In this document: positions 32,333 through 41,621 of the stretch, in pieces
Numbering within the stretch: position 1 is the stretch's first letter
How the letters are laid out: each line of letters opens with the position of its first letter
Source of the DNA: Alkalibacterium sp046484155
GTDB taxonomy: Bacteria; Bacillota; Bacilli; Lactobacillales; Carnobacteriaceae_A
DNA length: 64,000 nucleotides
Assembly (NCBI RefSeq): GCF_046484155.1
Contig: NZ_JAWOBT010000036.1
Coordinates: 3,784 to 67,783 of the forward strand
Direction of reading: 5' to 3'
Notes under the pieces: model-generated
The model's database searches: none
Seen by the model: only the letters and a program-made list of their open reading frames with translations
What the model was told of the DNA's origin: nothing
Position numbers and translations under genes: made by a program

Positions 32333-34420
32333 GTGGCCAATAGAAAATTTCCTCTACAACAAACACGTAATATTGGAATCATGGCGCATATCGATGCTGG
32401 TAAAACAACAACGACTGAGCGTATCCTTTATTACACTGGCCGAATCCACAAAATTGGTGAAACTCACGAAGGTGCGTCACAAATGGACTGGATGGCACAA
32501 GAGCAAGAACGTGGTATTACAATCACATCGGCTGCTACAACAGCTCAATGGCATAACCACCGTGTAAACATTATCGATACTCCGGGACACGTAGACTTCA
32601 CAGTTGAAGTTGAACGTTCACTCCGTGTATTAGATGGAGCGGTAGCTGTACTAGATGCACAGTCTGGTGTTGAACCACAAACAGAAACAGTATGGCGTCA
32701 AGCAACAACTTATGGCGTACCCCGTATTGTTTTCGTAAACAAAATGGATAAAATCGGTGCGAACTTCTTGTATTCAAACGAAACACTGCATGATCGTTTA
32801 CAAGCCAATGCTCATCCGATCCAATTACCAATTGGTGCTGAAGATGATTTCAAAGGTATTATCGACTTAGTTGAAATGAAAGCTTTCATGTATTCAAACG
32901 ATTTGGGAACTGAAATTGAAGAAATTGAAATTCCTGAAGATCACAAAGAATTAGCTGATGAATGGCACACTAAATTAATTGAAGGCGTTGCTGAAATGGA
33001 CGAAGAGTTCATGATGCGATATCTTGAAGGAGAAGAAATCTCTGTTAAACAATTAAAAGAAGGAATCCGAAAAGCAACGTTGACGGTAGAATTTTACCCT
33101 GTACTTGTCGGTTCTGCTTTTAAAAACAAAGGTGTTCAATTACTTCTTGATGCAGTCGTCGATTACTTGCCATCACCATTAGATGTTCGTGCCATTGTTG
33201 GGCATAAACAAAGAGATCCAGAAGCTGAAGTTAAAATTCAAGCGGGCGATGATCAACCATTCGCTGCTTTAGCCTTTAAAGTTATGACAGACCCTTATGT
33301 CGGTCGTTTAACTTTCTTCCGTGTTTACTCAGGTAAATTGGAATCAGGTTCATATATCTTGAATGCAACTAAAGATTCTCGTGAACGTGTTGGACGTATT
33401 TTACAAATGCACGCGAACTCTCGTCAAGAGATTCCAGAAGTATTTTCTGGTGACATCGCTGCTGCAGTTGGATTAAAAGATACTTCAACTGGTGATACTT
33501 TATGTGATTTAGAACATCCAGTTATTTTAGAATCTATGGTATTCCCTGAGCCCGTTATTCAAGTGGCTATCGAACCTAAATCTAAAGCTGACCAGGATAA
33601 AATGGGAATGGCTCTCCAAAAACTAGCTGAAGAAGATCCTACTTTCCGTGCTGAAACAGATCAGGAAACAGGTGAAGTAATCATCGCTGGTATGGGTGAG
33701 TTACACTTAGACATTATCGTTGACCGCATGAAACGTGAATTCAAAGTAGAAGCTAACGTGGGTGCACCACAAGTTTCTTACCGTGAAACATTCACTAAAC
33801 AAGTTGAGTCCGAAGGTAAATTCGTTCGTCAATCTGGTGGTAAAGGTCAATACGGTCACGTATGGATCGAATTCACTCCAGGTGAAGAAGGTTCAGGCTT
33901 TGAATTTGAAGATGCTGTTGTTGGTGGGGTTGTTCCTCGTGAATATATCCCAGCAGTTAAAGCTGGTTTAGAAGCGTCACTTGCCAATGGTGTCTTAGCG
34001 GGCTATCCATTAGTTGACTTTAAAGCTAAGCTTTATGACGGTTCTTACCACGATGTCGACTCAAATGAGACTGCATTTAAAGTAGCTGCGTCATTAGCAC
34101 TTAAAAATGCTGCTAAAAAGGCTGGCGCTGTTATCCTTGAACCTGTCATGGCTGTTGAAGTTACAGTTCCAGAAGATTACATGGGTGACATCATGGGTCA
34201 TATCTCAGCACGTCGAGGAAACATCGAAGGTTCCACTCAACGTGGAAACGCCGTAATCGTTAAAGGATTCATTCCTTTATCTGAAATGTTTGGTTATGCA
34301 ACCTCATTACGTTCTGCAACACAAGGTCGTGGAACATTCACAATGCGATTTGACCACTATGCACAAGTGCCTAAGAGTATTGCTGAAGAAATTATCAAGA
34401 AAAATGGTGGAGAAGCTTAA
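32333..34420 (+). CDS. fusA: Elongation factor G
   Basis: 695 residues. G1 AHIDAGKTTTTERIL near 18-32, G2/switch region with RGITITSAA, G3 DTPGHVDFT near 83, G4 NKMD near 137, followed by EF-G domains II-V (RRGNIEGSTQRGNA near 620). Drives ribosomal translocation with GTP. Start is GTG 32333, 10 bases after GAGAGGTG; an out-of-frame ATG at 32326 would give only a five-codon ORF. Confidence 0.97.
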   Translation: MANRKFPLQQTRNIGIMAHIDAGKTTTTERILYYTGRIHKIGETHEGASQMDWMAQEQERGITITSAATTAQWHNHRVNIIDTPGHVDFTVEVERSLRVLDGAVAVLDAQSGVEPQTETVWRQATTYGVPRIVFVNKMDKIGANFLYSNETLHDRLQANAHPIQLPIGAEDDFKGIIDLVEMKAFMYSNDLGTEIEEIEIPEDHKELADEWHTKLIEGVAEMDEEFMMRYLEGEEISVKQLKEGIRKATLTVEFYPVLVGSAFKNKGVQLLLDAVVDYLPSPLDVRAIVGHKQRDPEAEVKIQAGDDQPFAALAFKVMTDPYVGRLTFFRVYSGKLESGSYILNATKDSRERVGRILQMHANSRQEIPEVFSGDIAAAVGLKDTSTGDTLCDLEHPVILESMVFPEPVIQVAIEPKSKADQDKMGMALQKLAEEDPTFRAETDQETGEVIIAGMGELHLDIIVDRMKREFKVEANVGAPQVSYRETFTKQVESEGKFVRQSGGKGQYGHVWIEFTPGEEGSGFEFEDAVVGGVVPREYIPAVKAGLEASLANGVLAGYPLVDFKAKLYDGSYHDVDSNETAFKVAASLALKNAAKKAGAVILEPVMAVEVTVPEDYMGDIMGHISARRGNIEGSTQRGNAVIVKGFIPLSEMFGYATSLRSATQGRGTFTMRFDHYAQVPKSIAEEIIKKNGGEA

Positions 34421-34496
34421 TTCAGGGTCAAACCTGAAGCTACACTCAAACACCCCTTATGGGATAAAGAATTTGAGTGTGTGCTCTCTCTAATTA

Positions 34497-34525
34497 TTGA
34501 TAATATAATGTGTAATCGGTATAAT
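34497..34525 (+). promoter_or_regulatory. Strong promoter for tuf
   Basis: -35 TTGATA (34497-34502), 17 bases, -10 TATAAT (34520-34525). Two hairpins upstream (34421-34438, and 34442-34450 with 34472-34480) lie after fusA without a T-tract. The short leader contains an AACAGAAA/TTTCTGTT hairpin at 34542-34564. Confidence 0.88.
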
Positions 34526-34601
34526 ATATTAGAAAAATAGGAACAGAAAAATCTTTTTCTGTTTTAAAAAAGAACAGAACCCTAAGGAGGAAATGTTTAA
34601 A

Positions 34602-35786
34602 ATGGCAAAACAAAAATTTGACCGCACAAAAGAACACATGAACATTGGAACTATCGGACACGTCGACCATGGTAAAACAACATTAACAGCTGCTATCACT
34701 ACTGTATTGGCTAAGAAAGGTTATGCAGAAGCAACAGCATACGACAGCATTGACGGAGCTAAAGAAGAAAAAGAACGTGGAATTACAATTAACACTTCCC
34801 ACGTTGAGTATGAAACAGATACTCGTCACTATGCCCACGTTGACTGCCCAGGTCACGCGGATTACGTTAAAAACATGATCACTGGTGCTGCACAAATGGA
34901 CGGAGCTATCTTAGTAGTTTCTGCTGCTGATGGTCCTATGCCACAAACACGTGAGCACATCTTATTATCTCGTCAAGTTGGCGTACCTTACATCGTTGTT
35001 TTCTTAAACAAAGTTGACATGGTAGACGACGACGAATTACTAGAATTAGTTGAAATGGAAGTTCGTGACTTATTAACAGAATACGATTTCCCAGGCGACG
35101 ACATTCCTGTAATCGCTGGATCAGCTTTAAAAGCTTTAGAAGGCGACGAAGCATACCAAGAAAAAATTACAGAACTTATGGAAGCAATCGACACTTATAT
35201 CCCTGCTCCTGAACGTCATTCTGATCGACCATTCATGATGCCAGTTGAGGACGTATTCTCAATTACTGGTCGTGGAACGGTTGCTACAGGCCGTGTTGAG
35301 TCTGGTAAAGTTTCTGTTGGTGACGAAGTTGAAGTTATCGGTATCAAAGATACTGCTAAAACAACTGTTACTGGTGTAGAAATGTTCCGTAAATTATTAG
35401 ACTACGCTGAAGCTGGCGACAACATCGGCGCATTATTACGTGGTATGTCTCGTGATGATGTTGAACGTGGACAAGTATTAGCTAAACCAGGTTCAATTAC
35501 TCCACATACAAAATTTGACGCTGAAGTTTATGTTCTTTCTAAAGAAGAGGGTGGACGTCACACTCCATTCTTCTCAAACTATCGTCCACAATTCTTTTTC
35601 CGTACAACTGATGTAACTGGTGTTATTGATTTACCAGAAGGTACAGAAATGGTTATGCCTGGCGATAACACAAACATGATCGTTTCATTGATCGCTCCAA
35701 TCGCTGTTGAAAACGGTACTAAATTCACTATTCGTGAAGGCGGACGTACAGTTGGCGCTGGAGTTGTAACAAACATCATCGAATAA
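34602..35786 (+). CDS. tuf: Elongation factor Tu
   Basis: 394 residues. G1 GHVDHGKTTLTAAI near 19-32, RGITINTSHVEYET, G3 DCPGHADYVKNMITGAAQMDGAI, G4 NKVDMVDD, and the domain 2-3 residues typical of elfamycin-sensitive EF-Tu. Start is ATG 34602 (MAKQKFDRTKEH); ATG 34593 is in frame three codons earlier but only 2 bases from AAGGAGG. Own promoter and own terminator, so it can be expressed apart from fusA. Confidence 0.98.
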   Translation: MAKQKFDRTKEHMNIGTIGHVDHGKTTLTAAITTVLAKKGYAEATAYDSIDGAKEEKERGITINTSHVEYETDTRHYAHVDCPGHADYVKNMITGAAQMDGAILVVSAADGPMPQTREHILLSRQVGVPYIVVFLNKVDMVDDDELLELVEMEVRDLLTEYDFPGDDIPVIAGSALKALEGDEAYQEKITELMEAIDTYIPAPERHSDRPFMMPVEDVFSITGRGTVATGRVESGKVSVGDEVEVIGIKDTAKTTVTGVEMFRKLLDYAEAGDNIGALLRGMSRDDVERGQVLAKPGSITPHTKFDAEVYVLSKEEGGRHTPFFSNYRPQFFFRTTDVTGVIDLPEGTEMVMPGDNTNMIVSLIAPIAVENGTKFTIREGGRTVGAGVVTNIIE

Positions 35787-35816
35787 TTTCGATTTTGCTT
35801 GAACAATTCAAACTCG

Positions 35817-35852
35817 AAGCACTTGGAAGTTTTCTTCCAAGTGCTTTTTTTT
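35817..35852 (+). terminator. Terminator of tuf
   Basis: 13-bp perfect stem AAGCACTTGGAAG/CTTCCAAGTGCTT, 4-base loop, eight T in a row overlapping the stem end. Confidence 0.95.
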
Positions 35853-35865
35853 GTCTTTGAAAAGA

Positions 35866-35893
35866 GGAAACTGACCGCACGCGGTCAGTTTCC
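35866..35893. repeat. Perfect 13-bp inverted repeat downstream of tuf
   Basis: GGAAACTGACCGC (35866-35878) and its complement (35881-35893) around AC. It follows the tuf terminator by 13 bases and has no T-tract on either side. Confidence 0.7.
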
Positions 35894-35919
35894 TTAATCT
35901 TTGAAAGTTGAGTAACGGT

Positions 35920-36400
35920 CATGCTCGCCGTTGGGGTGATTACTGCCGTTACATAGAGCGAGGTTGAAGCTGATGATTAATGTAGCGCCCACTCAGTCCC
36001 TGGAATACCCGAGTAGTCAGTATGGTGTTTTTAAGTGTCCACTCACTGAACAACACCATATGACTGGATAGTAAGGTCACCCACTAGTGAATACTCATCC
36101 CTAAGCGTTGCTTGAGTTGGAGCTATCGAACCTCATTAGCACCCAGTCAACGAGCAGATTTTTTTAAGTAGTAAGTATAAGCGGCCTCGAGCGCCCACTC
36201 AGTGAACAGCATCCTGTGAGTGGTTAGTAAAGAGCACTTCCAGTGACCGCTCAAAATTCAGTGCCCTACGAGCGATCACTTAAAGGTAACCGAAGTTCCA
36301 ACTCATTAATTTGAATTCGACCGGTATTCACTTAATATTTTCAAAGTGACAGCTCAAACAATGAGGGATTACCAGCGGTCACTTACTTCTTTTAAACGTA
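35920..36400. repeat. Non-coding tract with degenerate copies of a GAGCGGTCACT-like motif
   Basis: No plausible gene occupies this stretch. Related 10-14 base words recur in both orientations: AGCGCCCACTCAGT (35984-35997 and 36190-36203), AGTGTCCACTCACTGAA (36034-36050), GGTCACCCACTAGTGAA (36075-36091), AGTGACCGCTCA (36242-36253), GAGCGATCACTTA (36270-36282), AGTGACAGCTCA (36345-36356), AGCGGTCACTTA (36374-36385). A 9-bp inverted repeat (TATGGTGTT 36021-36029 with AACACCATA 36052-36060) encloses one copy. Confidence 0.6.
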
Positions 36401-36414
36401 ATCAGGAATGAAAA

Positions 36415-36480
36415 GCTTTCGATTTCCAAATCGAAAGCCACGATATTTATAAATTTTCCACTAAATCAATTATAAATATC
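36415..36480. repeat. Two adjacent inverted repeats
   Basis: First: GCTTTCGATTT (36415-36425) with its complement at 36428-36438, 2-base loop. Second: GATATTTATA (36442-36451) with TATAAATATC (36471-36480), 19-base spacer. They lie between the degenerate-repeat tract and the tgpA terminator; no function is evident. Confidence 0.65.
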
Positions 36481-36533
36481 TTTAAAAACAAGTCATTTCC
36501 CTCTTGTCTACAGGTATTGAAGTTGAAGGGATC

Positions 36534-36582
36534 AGAAAAACCGAGAAGCCCTGTCATTTCTTGCAGGTCTTCTCGGTTTTTC
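36534..36582. terminator. Terminator of the moxR-DUF58-tgpA operon
   Basis: Stem AAAAACCGAGAAG and CTTCTCGGTTTTT, extended inward by CCTG/CAGG past a 1-base mismatch. A5 and T5 at the two ends allow both directions; it is 44 bases beyond the minus-strand tgpA stop. Confidence 0.88.
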
Positions 36583-36625
36583 TAGTCGATATCAAGTCTG
36601 TTTATATCTGTTTTTCGACCGAGTG

Positions 36626-39025
36626 CTATCTTGTTTTATAGTAAGAGCGAGAAGACTTGCCCTGGATACGCGGGAGATCAGGATACAATTCCAACATAGC
36701 TATCAGCACTTGCTGTTGTTTTTCTGTCAGCTGGTGCGTTGTTTCTTTCGGTTTATAATAGGCGGCGTCAGCTAGTTCAGTAAACCGATCGAGTGTTTCC
36801 GTATGATTGGGTACATAAGGTTTCCAGTTATTAAAATACATCGGTATTGTTTGTCCGGGAGTGGGCTTTTGTTTTAAATAATAGAGTTTAAGGACAAGGG
36901 TAGATGCCTGCCTTGAGGAGAGGATAGTGTTCCTTATCAGGAGTTTGAACAACCACAATATTGCATGCCAGCGGAAGACCGCAATAAAGCTGCCGGTTAT
37001 TAGGATGGAAAGGCCAAGACGATAGCTGAAATCACGCCATTTCAGACGCTTTGCCTGACGTACTTCTTCGGCTGCGGCTTCTTCGGTGGCACTCATAGAC
37101 TCTTCCCCCGAATCGGACAGCTCCTCAGTATCCTCTTCTCTGGTGGCTTCATCCGCAGGCGTATCAGCGTCGTTGACTTCTCCTATCTCAATCACATCTT
37201 CACCACTAAATGAATAGGTCTCACCTCTAATACTAGTAACGGGTTCGGGATTAGTGACAGGGTTGGCAAAAGAGGGGCTCGGCTCAAAGGGGATCCATCC
37301 ATAACTCGGGAAAAAGACTTCCGGCCATGAATGCGCATTTGAATTATCCACGAGGAAATAGTCTTCCTCCTGCTCGTCGATCATGAGACTTCCTGGTGTG
37401 AACCCTTTGGCCCAGCGAGCCGGGATACCTACTGCCCGCAACAACACCGTCATAGCGGTCGAAAAATTATCGCAGTATCCCACTTCTGATTCGAACAAAA
37501 AATGGTCTACGTAATCCCCATTTCCGGGTGTCTGCTCCACATCAAGCAAACTGTAACGATAGCCACTGTCCGCTTTAAGGTAAGTCTCTATTGCTCGAAC
37601 CATATCGTATTCTGTTTCCAGTCCTTGTGTAATGTCTTCTGCCAATTCGATCACACGCTCCGGCAGAGAGGAGGGCAGCTGTAATTCTTCTTTAAATAAC
37701 AGGTTGAAAAATTCATCATCATCCAATTCACTAAAAGAATCATCTTTATTTAATTCTCTGTATCTCTCAACTATGGTTTCACGCCAGCCATCATCTTTAC
37801 GCAAGGTTTCCTCATCGAAACGGTCAGGAAAACCTTTATCATAGGCAACGGTGTAGTGAGATAAAGCGTCAGATCCACTTTGGATGGCGAAGTAACCGCT
37901 CAAGGTATTTAATCTGAAAGAGTAATCCGCGTCACTCTCCGCTAATTCGATATCAAACCAGCCATATGGATAAGCAAGGTAGGTTAATTCTTTGGACCAA
38001 TCCAATCTTGCTAGAGACGCTCCTTCTGATTCAAGGAGCTCTTCACGTTGATCAGATGCTGCAGGCTCATCTATCCGGATATTGTAAGGTGAATCGACCG
38101 ATTCAAAATAATCGTCATGGTCACTTTTCCAGCCTGATCCGGTATACTCTGTCCGGTGCAGCACTTTCCAGTATTGCGGGCGCGCAGTGTAGGCTCTGAA
38201 GACAAGTGAAAAATCCTGATGTAGCCGACCGCCTAATTCAGTGTCATCCGTACCCATGCCTGTCCGTCGAAAACCGGCCCCGATCGCATTATCATTGATC
38301 CAATCAAACAAGCCATTATTATCCAGATTTTTTTGATAAGCGTTGGACTTTGTTTCCACCCACTCTTGGGTCGGTCGCAGGTAATTCAAGCTGAAGTAGG
38401 CGAGTAGAATTAAAAGCAAAGTGAATGGGATGGTCAAGAGCGCACTCGTTGCAAAAAGAAGCCAATTAGACTGAGTATTGATCTGGTTGAAAGCAATCAA
38501 TACAAAGCCAGAACCGATGAGTGGAATTAAATAAGTTAAAATACCTTGAGAAGTAAAAGTATGCAGCGTCAATAAATAAACGACGCCCGCAAATAAAGAA
38601 GGAAGAGCCAGCTGAAAATGAAAAAGCAAGAAAGTTAGGATTGTAATAAGCGAAAACAAAGTGCTTATCGTCAGTAAAACGGGCAATTCGGTCAAACGGG
38701 TCGCCAGCAGATCGTTCCATTGGGTGACGCCGAGAGACCAGATCTCTCGAAGCCACTTCCCGAAATAAAGTGGACCAGCTGCTGAAGGAAAGAGAATATA
38801 CAGAAAAAAGGAAATCAGGAATGTTTGGAAGAGGAAATAGAGCCATCCTTTTTTGAAAATGAAAGCAGATAGTTGCGTAACAATGAAAAAAGCAAACAGA
38901 TGCCACTTACCCGGGATCTGGTTAATATCCATGAGTAAATTCAGTATAGGCAGAAGCAAGAAACCATGTAGGGTTCCAATCAACACGTTGCGACTAAGCG
39001 TTTGTTTGTTTTTTATGGTCAGCAC
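36626..39025 (-). CDS. TgpA-like transglutaminase-domain membrane protein
   Basis: 799 residues. The N-terminal 210 residues hold about six membrane helices (DUF3488/TgpA-type), then a large extracytoplasmic region with the transglutaminase core: catalytic Cys in GYCDNFSTAMTVLLRAVGIPARW, His in SNAHSWPEVF, and the GWIPFEPSP strand. A Glu/Asp/Ser-rich stretch follows near 630-660, one more membrane helix near 675, and a cytoplasmic DUF4129-like tail. Start is GTG (39023-39025 complement) with GGAGG 11 bases upstream; it overlaps the DUF58 gene by 32 bases. MoxR-DUF58-TgpA operons are widespread; a role in envelope protein assembly or cross-linking is proposed but not settled. Confidence 0.88.
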   Translation of the reverse strand: MLTIKNKQTLSRNVLIGTLHGFLLLPILNLLMDINQIPGKWHLFAFFIVTQLSAFIFKKGWLYFLFQTFLISFFLYILFPSAAGPLYFGKWLREIWSLGVTQWNDLLATRLTELPVLLTISTLFSLITILTFLLFHFQLALPSLFAGVVYLLTLHTFTSQGILTYLIPLIGSGFVLIAFNQINTQSNWLLFATSALLTIPFTLLLILLAYFSLNYLRPTQEWVETKSNAYQKNLDNNGLFDWINDNAIGAGFRRTGMGTDDTELGGRLHQDFSLVFRAYTARPQYWKVLHRTEYTGSGWKSDHDDYFESVDSPYNIRIDEPAASDQREELLESEGASLARLDWSKELTYLAYPYGWFDIELAESDADYSFRLNTLSGYFAIQSGSDALSHYTVAYDKGFPDRFDEETLRKDDGWRETIVERYRELNKDDSFSELDDDEFFNLLFKEELQLPSSLPERVIELAEDITQGLETEYDMVRAIETYLKADSGYRYSLLDVEQTPGNGDYVDHFLFESEVGYCDNFSTAMTVLLRAVGIPARWAKGFTPGSLMIDEQEEDYFLVDNSNAHSWPEVFFPSYGWIPFEPSPSFANPVTNPEPVTSIRGETYSFSGEDVIEIGEVNDADTPADEATREEDTEELSDSGEESMSATEEAAAEEVRQAKRLKWRDFSYRLGLSILITGSFIAVFRWHAILWLFKLLIRNTILSSRQASTLVLKLYYLKQKPTPGQTIPMYFNNWKPYVPNHTETLDRFTELADAAYYKPKETTHQLTEKQQQVLIAMLELYPDLPRIQGKSSRSYYKTR

Positions 39026-40058
39026 TGTTTATATGTCCTCCTTTCACTTGAAGAAGGGTACCTTCATCGATAAAGTGATGATTCATGGGGGAGTTTAATG
39101 GTAAAGAAGCCGTGATCTCACGAGATTTGATGATTATTTTACTTGAGGGTTTGTGAAACACAGACCGACTCAATTCGATAAGCTCCTGGGGGTTCTCTAC
39201 TGGCTCGATCGTTAAGAAACTGTCTTCTGTCTGCTTGACGGTCACTTCATGATCGAATCGTCCCAGAAGAAAGAGGTTAACTTTTCGAGTCGCCTTCAAG
39301 TCTTGCAGTAAACTGTATCCGACGCTAAGTAAATCTTCGAAGGATTCCGTATCAAATCCTAAAAAGTAAAGATCGACAGGCGCTTCCTCTTCAGCCTGAT
39401 ACTCTTTGACCATCCATTGTCCGCGTTTCAGACTAGCTTTCCAGTCTATCCCGGCCAAGGAATCACGATTTTGATAAGATCGAATCTCATTCATATAATA
39501 ATCATGATTAAACGAATGAGACGTCTGTGTGAGGTGTGGAGTCATAGTATGCATCAGCTGATCGCGTTCGGATTTTTTCAGAACATGGGGGAAGACATCT
39601 ACATTGATCGGCACGGTCAATTCCGAATGCTTTTTCCAAACCCCGAATAAGCCGATACCCGTAATCTCAAGTCTAAGAGTATCGTGATGACCTCTTGGAA
39701 GAACGACCGCCTGAAATTCACTGTCTATCTGTCTTGAAAAAAGGGTAGATGTATAAAAAGTTTGATGATGATCATTGATGAGCAACGTGATCTTTACTGC
39801 CGACAGAAAGAACGGATGCCTTCTCTTATTTTGAAGAGTGAAAGCGAAGGAAAAGCTGTTGTCGTCTCTTCTGATTCGTTCTGTATGAGTGAGATGATAA
39901 GACTGACGTGTGGAAAGGAATGAAGAGATGATCCAGAGCGTCAAAGCGTAGAAAAGAAACCAGGAAGCAGTCGTTGGGAAAATAAGCGTGTAAATCACAA
40001 CCGTTAGATAGAATAAAAAAAACCAGACAAGTCTAAGTATGTTCGGTAATTTACTCAT
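38994..40058 (-). CDS. DUF58 domain-containing membrane protein
   Basis: 354 residues with two N-terminal membrane helices (about 8-28 and 30-48), a beta-rich middle and the DUF58 signature IRSYQNRDSLAGIDWKASLKRG with WMVKEYQAE near 190-225, which begins a von Willebrand A-like fold. DUF58 proteins are thought to work with MoxR ATPases as adaptor or substrate. ATGA overlap (40055-40058) with moxR upstream and a 32-base overlap with tgpA downstream show tight translational coupling. Confidence 0.88.
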   Translation of the reverse strand: MSKLPNILRLVWFFLFYLTVVIYTLIFPTTASWFLFYALTLWIISSFLSTRQSYHLTHTERIRRDDNSFSFAFTLQNKRRHPFFLSAVKITLLINDHHQTFYTSTLFSRQIDSEFQAVVLPRGHHDTLRLEITGIGLFGVWKKHSELTVPINVDVFPHVLKKSERDQLMHTMTPHLTQTSHSFNHDYYMNEIRSYQNRDSLAGIDWKASLKRGQWMVKEYQAEEEAPVDLYFLGFDTESFEDLLSVGYSLLQDLKATRKVNLFLLGRFDHEVTVKQTEDSFLTIEPVENPQELIELSRSVFHKPSSKIIIKSREITASLPLNSPMNHHFIDEGTLLQVKGGHINSADHKKQTNA

Positions 40059-41020
40059 CTTCTGAACCTGACTTGAGTCGGGATGATTAATTCTTTCGAT
40101 AATCGATCTATAAAAACATCGATTTCGTCCTTGCTTAAATTGTTTTCGAATAATAAACGGTGGCGGTACAGAGGTTTGAGGATGGTTAAAATATCTTGAG
40201 GAATAACATAATCACGTCCCGACAGTAAGGCGTTTGCGCGAGCAGCGGCTAAAGCGAATTGATTCCCTCGAGGACTGATGCCCAGTCTCACGGCAGGATG
40301 GTTACGGGTCAACGTTGCCAGAGATACGATATACTTAAGCAGGCTTGTTTCTACGTGAACCTGTTCAACGGTGTCTTTTAGAGTTAAAAATTCATCCAGG
40401 GACATGACAGGTGCCAGCCGTTCAACTTCTTTTTGCTGATCGGGAGCTGCCAGCATCTGAATCTCCTGATCGGTTCCCGGATAGCCTATAGATAGTTGAA
40501 ACAGAAAACGATCCAATTGCGCTTCAGGGAGAGGATAGGTTCCTTTATATTCGATCGGATTCTGAGTGGCTAAAACGAAAAAAGGATTCGGCAAGGCATG
40601 GGTCTCACCATCTAAGGTTACCTGCCTTTCGGACATAGCCTCGAGCATAGCGGCTTGGGTGCGCGGAGATGTGCGGTTGATTTCATCGGCGAGCAGGAGC
40701 TGATTGAAAATAGGACCTTTACGAAAACTGAATAACGTGCCGTCCGCGTTAGGAACAGAGAAACCTATAATATCAGAAGGGATGAGGTCAGGAGTGAACT
40801 GGATACGGGCGAAATCTGCATCAAGACATTTGGCGATCGTGCGTATCAAAAGCGTTTTACCTACGCCGGGGATGTCTTCGAACAAAACGTGACCGCCGGC
40901 TAACATTGCGACTATGGTTAATCGGGTGACATCTTTTTTCCCAATGATAATGCTGTCCACGGTATCGATCAACGTATGCAGCTTTTCGATAGACAAATGG
41001 GTCTGCTGAAAAAACGCCAT
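40055..41020 (-). CDS. MoxR-family AAA+ ATPase
   Basis: 321 residues. Walker A DIPGVGKT near 49-56, Walker B LLLADEINR near 110, sensor 1 LATQNPIEYKGTYPLPEAQLDRF near 150-172 with its arginine finger, and a C-terminal lid with RLGISPRGNQFALAAA. MoxR proteins act as chaperone-like ATPases for DUF58/VWA partners. AGGAGGG lies upstream of the ATG on the minus strand. First gene of a three-gene operon running against tuf and rpsJ. No clear promoter was identified in the AT-rich stretch 41021-41110. Confidence 0.92.
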   Translation of the reverse strand: MAFFQQTHLSIEKLHTLIDTVDSIIIGKKDVTRLTIVAMLAGGHVLFEDIPGVGKTLLIRTIAKCLDADFARIQFTPDLIPSDIIGFSVPNADGTLFSFRKGPIFNQLLLADEINRTSPRTQAAMLEAMSERQVTLDGETHALPNPFFVLATQNPIEYKGTYPLPEAQLDRFLFQLSIGYPGTDQEIQMLAAPDQQKEVERLAPVMSLDEFLTLKDTVEQVHVETSLLKYIVSLATLTRNHPAVRLGISPRGNQFALAAARANALLSGRDYVIPQDILTILKPLYRHRLLFENNLSKDEIDVFIDRLSKELIIPTQVRFRR

Positions 41021-41385
41021 ATCCTTCCCTCCTTTTATGATAGTAGTTTAAATCGGACTATCTAACTCAAGACAAGCGACAAGTAATTTTTGTTTGTTAA
41101 TATTATTGTATAGAGAATAGCCGGATAATACAACGATTTAGCAAGCCGAGTACGTTCAAAGCGACCGTTAAGATGGCCCTAGTGAAAATTTATTGGGGAA
41201 GAGAACATGTTCAGAAAATAAAAGTTATTATATAAAGTTATCATATATGGAAGAAAGGCAGAACAAGTCACGATAACAGTGAGACTTTTCAAGCTTTCTT
41301 AACACTGAAACAGAACGGATAATGACTGAAAAAGTTGGGCACGATAAAAACATTTGCTTTATTAGAAAAAAAGCAGGAAAAAGAC

Positions 41386-41414
41386 TTGATTATATTTTTT
41401 ATTGTCTGTATACT
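41386..41414 (+). promoter_or_regulatory. Promoter of the S10-spc operon
   Basis: -35 TTGATT (41386-41391), 17 bases, -10 TATACT (41409-41414). No other good promoter is visible in 41021-41621; the rest of that gap (41111-41380) shows nothing I recognise. Confidence 0.75.
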
Positions 41415-41420
41415 TGTAAA

Positions 41421-41612
41421 GGTGTCTGTGAGTGACGCTTCTTTTCTGAAAAAAGAGCATACCATTAAGGTTTTGCCCTGGATTCAGTGGGTAGGTCTAA
41501 TCACAGAACAAAGGCTAGGAAGCGAGAGGTTGCGACACACCCGGGTGCATTGCCATGGAGGGTCGTTGGAAATTTTCGTGGAGCTAGGTTTATTTTTTAA
41601 ATAAGCGAAGGA
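41421..41612 (+). promoter_or_regulatory. Long leader of the S10 operon, candidate ribosomal-protein-binding RNA
   Basis: About 200 untranslated bases precede rpsJ. The block at 41520-41595, including GCGAGAGGTTGCGACACACC, GCCATGG and TTTTCGTGGAGCTAGG, looks like the conserved S10-operon leader of Lactobacillales as I remember it. GGTTGCGAC can pair with GGTCGTTGG-type sequence about 30 bases later. In E. coli L4 controls this operon through the leader; the regulator here is unknown. Confidence 0.5.
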
Positions 41613-41621
41613 GGGAAAATC

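Noticed and set aside
32326..32343. Five-codon ORF overlapping the fusA start
   Set aside because: Only 3 bases from the Shine-Dalgarno, too short to interpret, and the GTG of fusA is well placed at 10 bases.
41335..41604. 89-codon open frame before rpsJ
   Set aside because: It runs across the S10 promoter and the structured leader, has no ribosome binding site and no recognisable protein features after the first 35 residues.
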